Under the pieces are notes generated by a model. That model had not been told where the DNA came from. It saw only the letters and a program-made list of their open reading frames with translations, and did no database searches. Made by a program: the position numbers and the translations under genes. Positions 6,807 through 15,155 of a DNA stretch of 15,855 nucleotides are shown here, in pieces. Numbering within the stretch: the first letter of the stretch is position 1; each line of letters starts with the position of its first letter. The stretch is from the NCBI GenBank assembly GCA_023459915.1, contig JAEWSN010000057.1:1-15855 (forward strand), given 5' to 3'. The DNA is from Bacillota bacterium. GTDB lineage: Bacteria > Bacillota > Clostridia > DSM-8532.

Positions 6807-8912
6807 ATGACCAAATGCAACACGGAGACTTTCAACTCAGGCATGTTTGGATCGTATGTGTTCAATGAGTCCGTCATGCAGGCAAGATTGCCCAAAACCA
6901 CCTACAAGGCCTTGAAAAAGACACTCAAGGAGGGCAGCCCGCTCGAACCCGGTGTTGCCGAGGTGGTGGCCACGGTCATGAAGGACTGGGCAGTGGAAAA
7001 GGGAGCGACACACTACACGCACTGGTTCCAGCCCCTGACCGGCATTACCGCTGAAAAGCACGACTCCTTTGTCTCCCCGACCGACGACGGCCAGGCCATC
7101 ATGGAGTTTTCCGGCAAGGAGCTCATCAAGGGCGAACCGGACGCGTCCTCCTTCCCGTCCGGCGGTCTGCGCGCCACGTTTGAGGCGCGCGGCTACACCG
7201 CCTGGGACTGCACGTCTCCCGCGTTCGTCAAGGATGGCACGCTGTACATTCCCACCGCGTTCTGCTCCTACAACGGCGAGGCGCTCGACCTCAAAACCCC
7301 GCTGCTGCGTTCCATGGAAGCGCTGAATGTGCAGGCCATGCGCATCCTGAAGCTGTTTGGCGACAATTCGGCCAGGCGGGTCACGGCAACCATGGGTCCC
7401 GAACAGGAGTACTTCCTCGTCGATCGCGGCATGTTCATGAAGCGCGACGATCTGCTGTTCACCGGCCGCACCCTGTTTGGCGCCAAGCCGCCGAAGGGTC
7501 AGGAGCTCGAGGATCACTATTTCGGCGTGTTGAAGCAGCGCGTGTCCGATTTCATGAAGGATTTGGATCTGGAGCTGTGGAAGCTCGGCGTCACCGCCAA
7601 GACCAAGCACAACGAGGTGGCCCCCGGGCAGCATGAGCTCGCCCCCATTTTCTCCACAGCCAATATCGCCACGGACAACAACCAGCTGACCATGGAGGTG
7701 CTCAAGAAGGTCGCGGAGCGCCACAAGCTGGCCTGCCTGCTTCATGAGAAGCCCTTTGCCGGCGTCAATGGCTCGGGCAAGCACAACAACTGGTCCATGG
7801 CCACCGATGACGGCCGCAACCTGCTCGAACCCGGCAGCACCCCCAAGGACAACGCGCAGTTCCTGGTATTTCTGGCCGCCATCATCCAGGCAGTGGACGA
7901 GTACGCGGATCTGCTCCGTTCCACGGTGGCCTGCGCGGGCAACGATCACCGGCTGGGTGCCAATGAGGCACCACCCGCCATCATGTCCGTCTTCCTTGGC
8001 GAAGAGCTGTGGGAGGTCATCGAGAGCATTGAAACCGGCAAACCGCTGTCCAAGGTGCCCGGCGGGCACATGACGCTTGGCGTCAACACCCTGCCGCCGC
8101 TGCCGCTCGATACCACGGACCGCAACCGCACCTCGCCGTTTGCCTTCACCGGCAACAAGTTCGAGTTCCGCAGCGTCGGGTCCTCCCAGTCCATCGCCAC
8201 GCCCAACTACATCCTCAACACCATTGTGGCGGAAACCCTTTCCCAGCTGGCTGAACGGCTTGAGAAGGCGACGGATTTCACGGCCGAGGTCAACGCGGCG
8301 GTGCGCGACATCTTCCTCAAGCACAAGCGGGTTGTGTTCAACGGCAACAACTATGCCGCCGAATGGGTGACGGAAGCCGAACGCCGCGGGTTGCCGAACC
8401 TGCGTTCCACCGTGGAGGCCATCCCTGCCGTCATCTCGGAGAAGAACGTCCAGGTGCTCGAGAAGCACCATGTACTCAGCGCCAAGGAATCCCATTCCCG
8501 CTACGAGATCATGCTCGAGGGGTATGTCAAGACCATGCGGATTGAGGCCCTGACCATGGTGGCCATGACGGGACGCCAGTTCCTGCCGGTTGCCATGACC
8601 GCCATGAAAAAGGCGGCGGACGCGGTCAATGCGCTCGCTTCAGCCGGTGTCTCCTCCAAGGTGGCCCATGAATCGCTCAAGCGTCTTACTGCGCTTGCCG
8701 ACAGCATTGCCGATGCGCATGCCGCGCTGGAGGACTCCGTGACCCATCTGGACGGACATGAGGGCAATGGCCTGGAACACGCGAACTATATCCACGAAAC
8801 CATGATTCCGCTGATGAACGCGCTCCGCGCGAAGGTGGATGAACTGGAAACCTGTGTGGACGGCTCTTTCTGGCCGGTGCCCACCTATGTGGACCTGATG
8901 TTCAAGGTATAG
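6807..8912 (+). CDS. glnN: Type III glutamine synthetase (GSIII)
   Basis: Makes glutamine from glutamate, ammonia and ATP. The 701-residue length and motifs mark the large dodecameric GSIII family rather than GSI (about 450 residues). Visible hallmarks, in order: the N-terminal HWFQPLTGITAEKHDSF (72-88), GPEQEYFLV (197-205) with metal-binding acids, KTKHNEVAPGQHE (265-277), NGSGKHNNWS (321-330) at the nucleotide/metal site, and NDHRLGANEAPP (379-390). The C-terminal part (from about 550) is helical, as in other GSIII. ATG 6807 has GAAAGGAG 8 nt upstream. Codon use is rich in C-ending codons, suggesting high expression. It appears monocistronic, with its own promoter and a possible attenuator. 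GSIII is commonly called glnN or glnA; the class is certain, the symbol conventional. Confidence 0.96.
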   Translation: MTKCNTETFNSGMFGSYVFNESVMQARLPKTTYKALKKTLKEGSPLEPGVAEVVATVMKDWAVEKGATHYTHWFQPLTGITAEKHDSFVSPTDDGQAIMEFSGKELIKGEPDASSFPSGGLRATFEARGYTAWDCTSPAFVKDGTLYIPTAFCSYNGEALDLKTPLLRSMEALNVQAMRILKLFGDNSARRVTATMGPEQEYFLVDRGMFMKRDDLLFTGRTLFGAKPPKGQELEDHYFGVLKQRVSDFMKDLDLELWKLGVTAKTKHNEVAPGQHELAPIFSTANIATDNNQLTMEVLKKVAERHKLACLLHEKPFAGVNGSGKHNNWSMATDDGRNLLEPGSTPKDNAQFLVFLAAIIQAVDEYADLLRSTVACAGNDHRLGANEAPPAIMSVFLGEELWEVIESIETGKPLSKVPGGHMTLGVNTLPPLPLDTTDRNRTSPFAFTGNKFEFRSVGSSQSIATPNYILNTIVAETLSQLAERLEKATDFTAEVNAAVRDIFLKHKRVVFNGNNYAAEWVTEAERRGLPNLRSTVEAIPAVISEKNVQVLEKHHVLSAKESHSRYEIMLEGYVKTMRIEALTMVAMTGRQFLPVAMTAMKKAADAVNALASAGVSSKVAHESLKRLTALADSIADAHAALEDSVTHLDGHEGNGLEHANYIHETMIPLMNALRAKVDELETCVDGSFWPVPTYVDLMFKV

Positions 8913-8924
8913 TTCACGGTTTTT

Positions 8925-9004
8925 CGACGGAAGCCCTTCGGTTTCGTCGGGTGGCCATCGTTTGAACCGACGGCTGTTCAACGTCTTCTCCGACGGGTGG
9001 CCAT
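8925..9004 (+). repeat. Imperfect tandem repeat / structured RNA after glutamine synthetase
   Basis: Two copies of the pattern CGACGG, 14-17 variable nt, CGNCGGGTGGCCAT (8925-8958 and 8968-9004). The first copy also folds strongly: CGACG plus AAGCC (8925-8935) pairs with GGTTT plus CGTCG (8940-8949) around CTTC, one G bulged. CGTCGG (8945-8950) can instead pair with CCGACG (8967-8972), so two exclusive folds are possible. It begins 12 nt after the stop of the upstream gene. No T-run follows. I recognise no known riboswitch class. Confidence 0.55.
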
Positions 9005-9045
9005 AGGCACAAGCAACGTCAGCAATCACACAACCAACAGCTTTG

Positions 9046-9076
9046 GGGGGACATCCGGGACAGACGGGTGTCCCCC
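9046..9076 (+). other. Strong hairpin in the leader of the gene at 9136
   Basis: GGGGGACA (9046-9053) pairs perfectly with TGTCCCCC (9069-9076), with CCG (9055-9057) pairing CGG inside. The tail is TGTGTGTTTT, a poor but possible termination tract. It could end the glutamine synthetase transcript or act in the leader of the next gene. No convincing promoter was seen between 8913 and 9135. Confidence 0.5.
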
Positions 9077-9135
9077 TGTGTGTTTTCCAGGGGTATGCGG
9101 GCAGGGGACGCGCCTGTGCCCCGGAGGGAGGGCTT

Positions 9136-11700
9136 ATGGACAGGGAACGCTGCAGCTCCGGCATTGCCCAGTATGACAAGGTGATGGATGATTTGCGGAT
9201 GGGCGACAATGTGGTCTGGCATGCCGACCGCCTGGAGGAGTACGTGCATGTCGCCAGACGCTTTGCGGCGCAAGCAGTCACGGACGGACGCAAGCTGTAT
9301 TATCTCCGGTTTGCGGCACATGCCCCCATCCTGACCGGGGAGGACGGCGTAGTTGTGATCACGCTGGACGCGGCGGCCGGATTTGAGGCGTTCACCTCGC
9401 AGGTGCATCGGGTGATCGAACAAGCCGGCCTGGAGGCCTTTTATGTGTTCGATTCCCTGTCCGAGCTGCAGGAGGCCTGGGCAACGGATCTCATGGTCGG
9501 CAATTTTTTCGCGGTGACCTGCCCGTATCTGTTCGAGCTGGACACCGTTGCCTACTTCTGCCTCATCCGGGGGGTGCATGCGGCGGAAGCCATCGCGCGC
9601 ATCCGGGAAACGACGCAATTGTTCCTCAACCTCCTGCAGGGCGCGGAAGGACCTGTGTTCCAGCCGGTGAAGGTTTGGCATCGCTATTCGCCCACCATGT
9701 TCCTGCCGCATGTGTTTCGGCAACAGGGGCTTGTGCCGGTGACGGACGGGTTGTATCATGGCTGGAGCTTTACACGCCCCATTGCCGCGACAATGGATTT
9801 TTGGGACCGGCTCTTTCTGGAGGCGGAGAGCGCCATGACTTCGCAGGCCGCGCCTGAGGAGCTCGCCGCATGGCGGCACCGTCTCAGCAGGCTGCTGCTC
9901 GGTCGCGATGAGCGAATGCTCGCGCTGGCCGACAGGTGGTTGGAATTGGGAGATCTGCTGGAAATCCGCCATCGCATGATTGGCACGGGTTATATTGGTG
10001 GGAAGGCGGTGGGCATGCTCGTTGCCCGAAAAGTGGCCGCGGGACTTGAGGCCGAAGGTGTGTTGTCCATCGATCTGCAAAGCGACTCATTGTATGTCGG
10101 ATCCGATGTGTTCCAGACCTATCTCATTCACAACGGCATGTGGCGCAGCCACATGCGCCAGCAGTTCGGGGCGCAGTATTACGAGCTGGCGGAAGACCTG
10201 CACGCGGGCATGCTGGGGGGCGCCTTTCCGCCGTTTGTGCGGGATCAGTTCCAGCAGGCGCTGGACATGTTCGGTCAGATGCCGGTCATCGTCCGATCCA
10301 GCAGCCTGCTCGAGGACGGCTACGGCAACGCGTTTGCCGGGAAGTATCAAAGTGTGTTCTGTGTCAATCAGGGGGACCCCGAGGCGCGGCTCGCGGTTTT
10401 CGAGGACGCCATCCGGCAGGTGTATGCCAGCACCGTGGATCTGCCCGCCCTGGTGTATCGCCGGGAGCGCGGGTTGGACCGCGTGGGGGAGCAGATGTCC
10501 ATCCTGGTGCAGCGGGTGTCCGGTGCCATGCACGGGAGCTGTCATTTTCCGATTGCCGCCGGGGTGGGGCTTTCGTACAGCGCCTACACCTGGCATCCGG
10601 AGATGGATCCGGCCAAGGGCATGATGCGCATTGTCGCGGGCCTGGGCACCCGCGCGGTGGATCGCGTGGAGGGGGATCACACCCGCATCGTGTCGCTGGA
10701 CATGCCCGAACTGCCGCCGTTCACCGGCAATGAGCGGACCAACGGTCAGCGGATGGTGGATTTGCTGGATGTGACCGGAAACCGGCTCAAGACGGTGCCG
10801 CTGCTCAAGGCGGCGGCCATGCTGCCGGCGCGTGAGGCCGGGATGGTGTTTGGCCAGGATCCGCAGGCCCGGGAACGGGCTGTCGCCGCAGGGCTGGATC
10901 CCGCCCTGGCGCTGGTGGCCGATTTCCATGGATTGTTTGACGGCAGCGCGTTCCTGCGCGTGATGCGCCAGACCCTTGCGGCACTCGAGGCTGCCTACGA
11001 AAATCCGGTGGATGTGGAATTCACAGTGAACCTGTATGAGGGCATGCCGCATCTCACGCTTGTGCAGTGCCGGCCGCTGCAGACATTTCTGCTGGGCGAG
11101 GGCACCCTGCCCACGCAGGTTGCGGACAGCGAGCGCCTGTTTGCGCTGTCGGGCGGGAGCTTCCTGGGTGGCGGCACCCCGGATTTGCTGCTCAATACCG
11201 TGGTTGCCATCGACCCGGCAGGCTATGCCGGGCTGCCGATGGTTCGCCGGCATGAGGTGGCCCGGACGATTGGGCGGATCAATGAGCGCCTGCGGGCGCT
11301 GGGGCGCAGGGCGATGCTGGTGGTGCCCGGCCGCTGCGGCACCACCACCCCGTCGCTGGGGGTGCCGGTTCGGTTTTCCGAGATCAGCGGGTTCCTGTGC
11401 ATCTGCGAGCGGGAACACGCGGCTTCGGGCATGGTGCCGGAGCTGTCCTTCGGCAGCCACTTCTTCCAGGATCTCGTGGAGAGCCGCATTTTCTACGCGG
11501 CCCTGATGGCGCACACGCCGCTGAATGAGGCGTTGCTGCTGCGGGAGCCGAACAGCCTTTGCGAGATACTCCCCGCCGCGGAGGAGTGGGGGGACATCAT
11601 CCGGGTTTCCCAGTTTGATCCGCCGCTTCGGCTCGCGGCCAGTCCAAAGGAACAGCGGGCGGTCTGCTGGTTGCCCGCCGCCGATGCGACGCCTGTCTGA
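9136..11700 (+). CDS. Degenerate KaiC/RecA-like domain fused to PEP/pyruvate-binding (PPDK N-terminal) domain
   Basis: 854 residues, ATG 9136 behind GGAGGGAGGG. Residues about 1-190 resemble a KaiC/RAD55-type RecA fold (MGDNVVWHADRLEEY at 22-36, a strand GRKLYYLRF, then a Walker-B-like FYVFDSLSEL near 102-111), but the position of Walker A has no GK(S/T), so ATP use there is doubtful. From about 285 to 600 comes a PPDK/PEP-synthase-type ATP-grasp domain: GGKAVGM (288-293), PVIVRSSSLLEDGYGNAFAGKY (383-404) and GLGTRAVDR (502-510). The swivelling phosphohistidine domain (TSHAAI-like) and the PEP-binding barrel of true PEP synthase are missing. The C-terminus has VVPGRCGTTTPSLGVPVRFSEISG (from 729) and GSHFFQD (773-779), which I recall as recurrent in uncharacterised PEP/pyruvate-binding proteins. 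The function is not known. It is not a complete PEP synthase. No transmembrane segment is seen. Confidence 0.8.
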   Translation: MDRERCSSGIAQYDKVMDDLRMGDNVVWHADRLEEYVHVARRFAAQAVTDGRKLYYLRFAAHAPILTGEDGVVVITLDAAAGFEAFTSQVHRVIEQAGLEAFYVFDSLSELQEAWATDLMVGNFFAVTCPYLFELDTVAYFCLIRGVHAAEAIARIRETTQLFLNLLQGAEGPVFQPVKVWHRYSPTMFLPHVFRQQGLVPVTDGLYHGWSFTRPIAATMDFWDRLFLEAESAMTSQAAPEELAAWRHRLSRLLLGRDERMLALADRWLELGDLLEIRHRMIGTGYIGGKAVGMLVARKVAAGLEAEGVLSIDLQSDSLYVGSDVFQTYLIHNGMWRSHMRQQFGAQYYELAEDLHAGMLGGAFPPFVRDQFQQALDMFGQMPVIVRSSSLLEDGYGNAFAGKYQSVFCVNQGDPEARLAVFEDAIRQVYASTVDLPALVYRRERGLDRVGEQMSILVQRVSGAMHGSCHFPIAAGVGLSYSAYTWHPEMDPAKGMMRIVAGLGTRAVDRVEGDHTRIVSLDMPELPPFTGNERTNGQRMVDLLDVTGNRLKTVPLLKAAAMLPAREAGMVFGQDPQARERAVAAGLDPALALVADFHGLFDGSAFLRVMRQTLAALEAAYENPVDVEFTVNLYEGMPHLTLVQCRPLQTFLLGEGTLPTQVADSERLFALSGGSFLGGGTPDLLLNTVVAIDPAGYAGLPMVRRHEVARTIGRINERLRALGRRAMLVVPGRCGTTTPSLGVPVRFSEISGFLCICEREHAASGMVPELSFGSHFFQDLVESRIFYAALMAHTPLNEALLLREPNSLCEILPAAEEWGDIIRVSQFDPPLRLAASPKEQRAVCWLPAADATPV

Positions 11701-11865
11701 ACCGGCCCGCCGGCCGTTGTGGGCGCGTGGTTCAGGATGAAATTGTTTAGATATTCAACGGCCGGAGTAGTATGATGGATGCTGGTGCGACAACGCGCGC
11801 GAAATCATGCCGGCGGCGACCCGTTCCCGGGTGGCGTATTTGCATGTGAAAGGTGGAGGCAACAG

Positions 11866-13332
11866 ATGGACAAGACCTTTGAGGCGATCGATCAATTTTT
11901 GGCGGAACACACGGAGGAGATGGTTCAGGACATCCTGGCGCTCATCCGGATTGACAGTGCGCGTGGCCCGGGGCAACCGGACATGCCATACGGCGAGGGG
12001 CCGGCCAGGGCGCTGGCGCTCGGCGGGGAAATGATGCGGCGCCATGGCCTGCGTGTCAGGAATTTTGAGCAGCGGGTGGTGACCGGGGACGCCACGGCAT
12101 ACGAGCCGCATCTGGACATTCTGGCGCATCTTGACGTGGTGCCGGGCGGACCGGATTGGACCGAATGTGGCGCCTTTGAGCCCGTGGTGCGCGATGGACG
12201 GATTTATGGCCGCGGCGCGGCGGATGACAAGGGGCCTGCGATGGCGGCCCTGTATGCCATTCGTGCCGTCCTCGAAACCGGCGTGAAGCTTCGGAAGAAC
12301 GTGCGGCTCATCCTTGGGAGCGACGAGGAATGCGGCAGCTCGGACATCGCGGCGTTCTACAAGGTGGAGCCGGAGGCGCCGATGACCTTCTCTCCGGATG
12401 CCAACTGGCCGGTGGTCAATACGGAGAAGGGCCGGCTCAGGGCGGGTTTTTCCTGCGTGTGGGATGCCGCTGACGCGCCTGCCGCCATTGTCTCGGTGCA
12501 TGCGGGAGAGAAGGAAAACGTGGTGCCGGGCGCGGCCACCGCGACGGTGCGCGGTCTGTCGCCGGAGGTCATCCAACAGACGGTGGACGCGCTGCAGATG
12601 CCGGTGGCGGAGGGCGGCATTCCGGATGTGCGCGTGTCTGTCGCCGTGGCACCGGAGCAGGAAAACGGCAGTTTGGGGCAGGCGGTTCGGATTGATGTCA
12701 GGGGTGTGCCCTGTCATGCCGCGCATCCCCAACAGGGAGCCAACGCGCTGACCGCGTTGTTGCGACTGCTTGCGGCCCTGCCGCTGCCGGCCTCTCCGGC
12801 GCGTGACGCGATGGCCGCCCTGGTTCGGCTGTTCCCCCATGGGCAGACGGATGGAACGGCAGCGGGCATTGCGTCCCGGGACGATCTGTCCGGTGCGCTG
12901 ACGCTGGCATTCTCCGTGTTCCGCCTTTCGGAAACCGGGATGACCGGCACCCTGGATTGCAGGGTGCCCATCTGTGCCGACGAGGCGTTTTTGCACAGGG
13001 GACTCCACCACGCGGTGGAAGAGACCGCGCTGCGCTGGGTGGAATGGAGCTATTCCCCGCCGCACCATGTGCCGGCAGACTCGCCCTTTGTCAAAACCCT
13101 GCTCGACTGCTATACGGATGTGACCGGCAAAACCGGCGAGCCCATTGCGATTGGCGGCGGCACGTATGTCCACAGCCTGAAAAACGGAGTCGCCTTTGGG
13201 TGCGAGGCGCTGGGGGAAGACCGGCGCATGCACGGACCCGATGAGTTCGCGGTCATCGACGAGCTGGTCGAGGCCGCCCGCATCTTCGCCCGCGTGATTG
13301 TTACGGTACCTGGTACCGTCACTAAACTGTAA
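11866..13332 (+). CDS. M20-family metallopeptidase, PepV/Sapep-type dipeptidase
   Basis: Dizinc peptidase of 488 residues, predicted to cut dipeptides in the cytoplasm; no signal peptide is seen. Metal and catalytic residues follow M20 order: His88 and Asp90 in HLDVVPGG, Asp120 in GRGAADDKGP, Glu154 (base) and Glu155 in GSDEECGSSD, Asp178 in FSPDANWP, and His436 in GGGTYVHSLKNG. The lid domain keeps the GVPCHAAHPQQGANA motif (His284), typical of PepV. ATG 11866 follows AGGTGGAGG; the longer frame from 11779 has no family-like residues. A weak TATGAT (11771-11776) with no good -35 is the only promoter hint in the gap. The C-terminal residues VTVPGTVTKL come from a palindrome (13303-13319) and look added. 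Alternatives: another M20 amino-acid-releasing peptidase. Confidence 0.9.
   Translation: MDKTFEAIDQFLAEHTEEMVQDILALIRIDSARGPGQPDMPYGEGPARALALGGEMMRRHGLRVRNFEQRVVTGDATAYEPHLDILAHLDVVPGGPDWTECGAFEPVVRDGRIYGRGAADDKGPAMAALYAIRAVLETGVKLRKNVRLILGSDEECGSSDIAAFYKVEPEAPMTFSPDANWPVVNTEKGRLRAGFSCVWDAADAPAAIVSVHAGEKENVVPGAATATVRGLSPEVIQQTVDALQMPVAEGGIPDVRVSVAVAPEQENGSLGQAVRIDVRGVPCHAAHPQQGANALTALLRLLAALPLPASPARDAMAALVRLFPHGQTDGTAAGIASRDDLSGALTLAFSVFRLSETGMTGTLDCRVPICADEAFLHRGLHHAVEETALRWVEWSYSPPHHVPADSPFVKTLLDCYTDVTGKTGEPIAIGGGTYVHSLKNGVAFGCEALGEDRRMHGPDEFAVIDELVEAARIFARVIVTVPGTVTKL
13303..13319. repeat. Palindrome inside the 3' end of the dipeptidase gene
   Basis: ACGGTACC-T-GGTACCGT is a perfect 8-bp inverted repeat around one base. 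It extends to 11 positions per arm (13300-13322) with one mismatch. It lies in frame and encodes VPGT-type residues just before the stop at 13330-13332. Two GGTACC hexamers are included. Without a T-run it is not a terminator; a dispersed short palindromic repeat or a protein-binding site is possible. Confidence 0.8.
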
Positions 13333-13380
13333 TATTTCTCGGGGCCCGGTTGCCGGTCCGTTGTCATTTTTCAGGCAGAA

Positions 13381-13416
13381 AAAAGGGAGTGTCTCTCATT
13401 TGAGACACTCCCTTTT
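13381..13416. terminator. Bidirectional intrinsic terminator between the dipeptidase gene and gdhA
   Basis: AAAAGGGAGTGTCTC (13381-13395) pairs perfectly with GAGACACTCCCTTTT (13402-13416) around the loop TCATTT: a 15-bp stem with T-runs on both strands. It sits between two convergent genes, 48 nt after the dipeptidase stop and 35 nt after the gdhA stop, and can serve both. Confidence 0.93.
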
Positions 13417-13451
13417 GCAACCGTTTGTGAATTGGCTTGTCCGTGTGCGGT

Positions 13452-14789
<1,338 letters not shown>

Positions 14790-14999
14790 GTTCTTCCCTC
14801 CTGCGGATGTATTGATTGTGGACGGAGCGCCGGGGAGGGTCCGGACGCTTTGCCCCGCCGGGGGCACATTTCGGGAATCCGCTGGATTCCGAAAGGGTTT
14901 CACCCCTGGCAGGCATGCACGTTGATCCGACCACCCCGTTGTGGTCAGGGGATTGGGACTGGCCCGCATCCCCGGATGGGAGAAGTAGTTTGAATGACT
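14790..14999 (-). promoter_or_regulatory. Structured 5' leader of gdhA
   Basis: About 210 nt from the predicted start to the ATG, with a row of hairpins. A 5'-terminal stem pairs 14985-14989 with 14997-15001. GACCAC/GTGGTC is at 14929-14934 and 14941-14946. The longest stem pairs 14869-14880 with 14884-14894 (11 bp, one bulge, 3-nt loop). TGCCCC/GGGGCA is at 14851-14856 and 14861-14866. None is followed by a T-run, so a transcription attenuator is not apparent. Known riboswitch consensus sequences were not recognised. It may act on mRNA stability or translation. Confidence 0.45.
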
Positions 15000-15005
15000 A
15001 CGCCG

Positions 15006-15034
15006 ATTCTATCACACCTTGTGGGCGTGTGCAA
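15006..15034 (-). promoter_or_regulatory. Predicted promoter of gdhA
   Basis: On the minus strand: TTGCAC (15034-15029), a 17-nt spacer, then TAGAAT (15011-15006) with TG one base upstream, an extended -10. The AT-rich stretch just upstream (around 15035-15075) may act as an UP element. The start is expected near 14999. Between this promoter and the dapL stop (15035-15155) I see no clear intrinsic terminator for dapL; only a TCCGG/CCGGA stem and short imperfect dyads. Confidence 0.7.
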
Positions 15035-15155
15035 GTTTGTCAGGATAAAATTGCAAAAAATCAGGAATTTCTGGAATAACCCTGTTGGTGTTGTCCGTTA
15101 CGCCGGCGGTTGGCCCTGCGGCTGCCCTCCGGTGTTCCGCCGGATGGTCCTGAGG

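Noticed and set aside
6837..8495. Long open frame (552 codons) on the minus strand opposite glutamine synthetase
   Set aside because: Shadow of the GSIII coding frame, with biased composition and no domain.
10087..11514. Long minus-strand open frames opposite the 9136 gene, and similar ones at 2128-3324, 5017-6435 and 11755-13233
   Set aside because: All are antisense to well-supported genes, rich in Arg, His, Pro and Gly, and typical of stop-poor complementary frames in GC-rich DNA.
9136..11700. Annotation as PEP synthase or pyruvate phosphate dikinase
   Set aside because: Only the ATP-grasp domain is present; the catalytic His domain and PEP-binding barrel are missing.
11741..11776. Promoter for the dipeptidase gene (TATGAT at 11771-11776)
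   Set aside because: No acceptable -35 at 16-19 nt; TTGTTT is 22 nt away. Mentioned only as a hint.
14790..14969. 60-residue N-terminal extension of GDH starting at the ATG at 14969
   Set aside because: The residues are not GDH-like, and AGGAGGG before 14789 gives a protein of standard length with standard active-site numbering.
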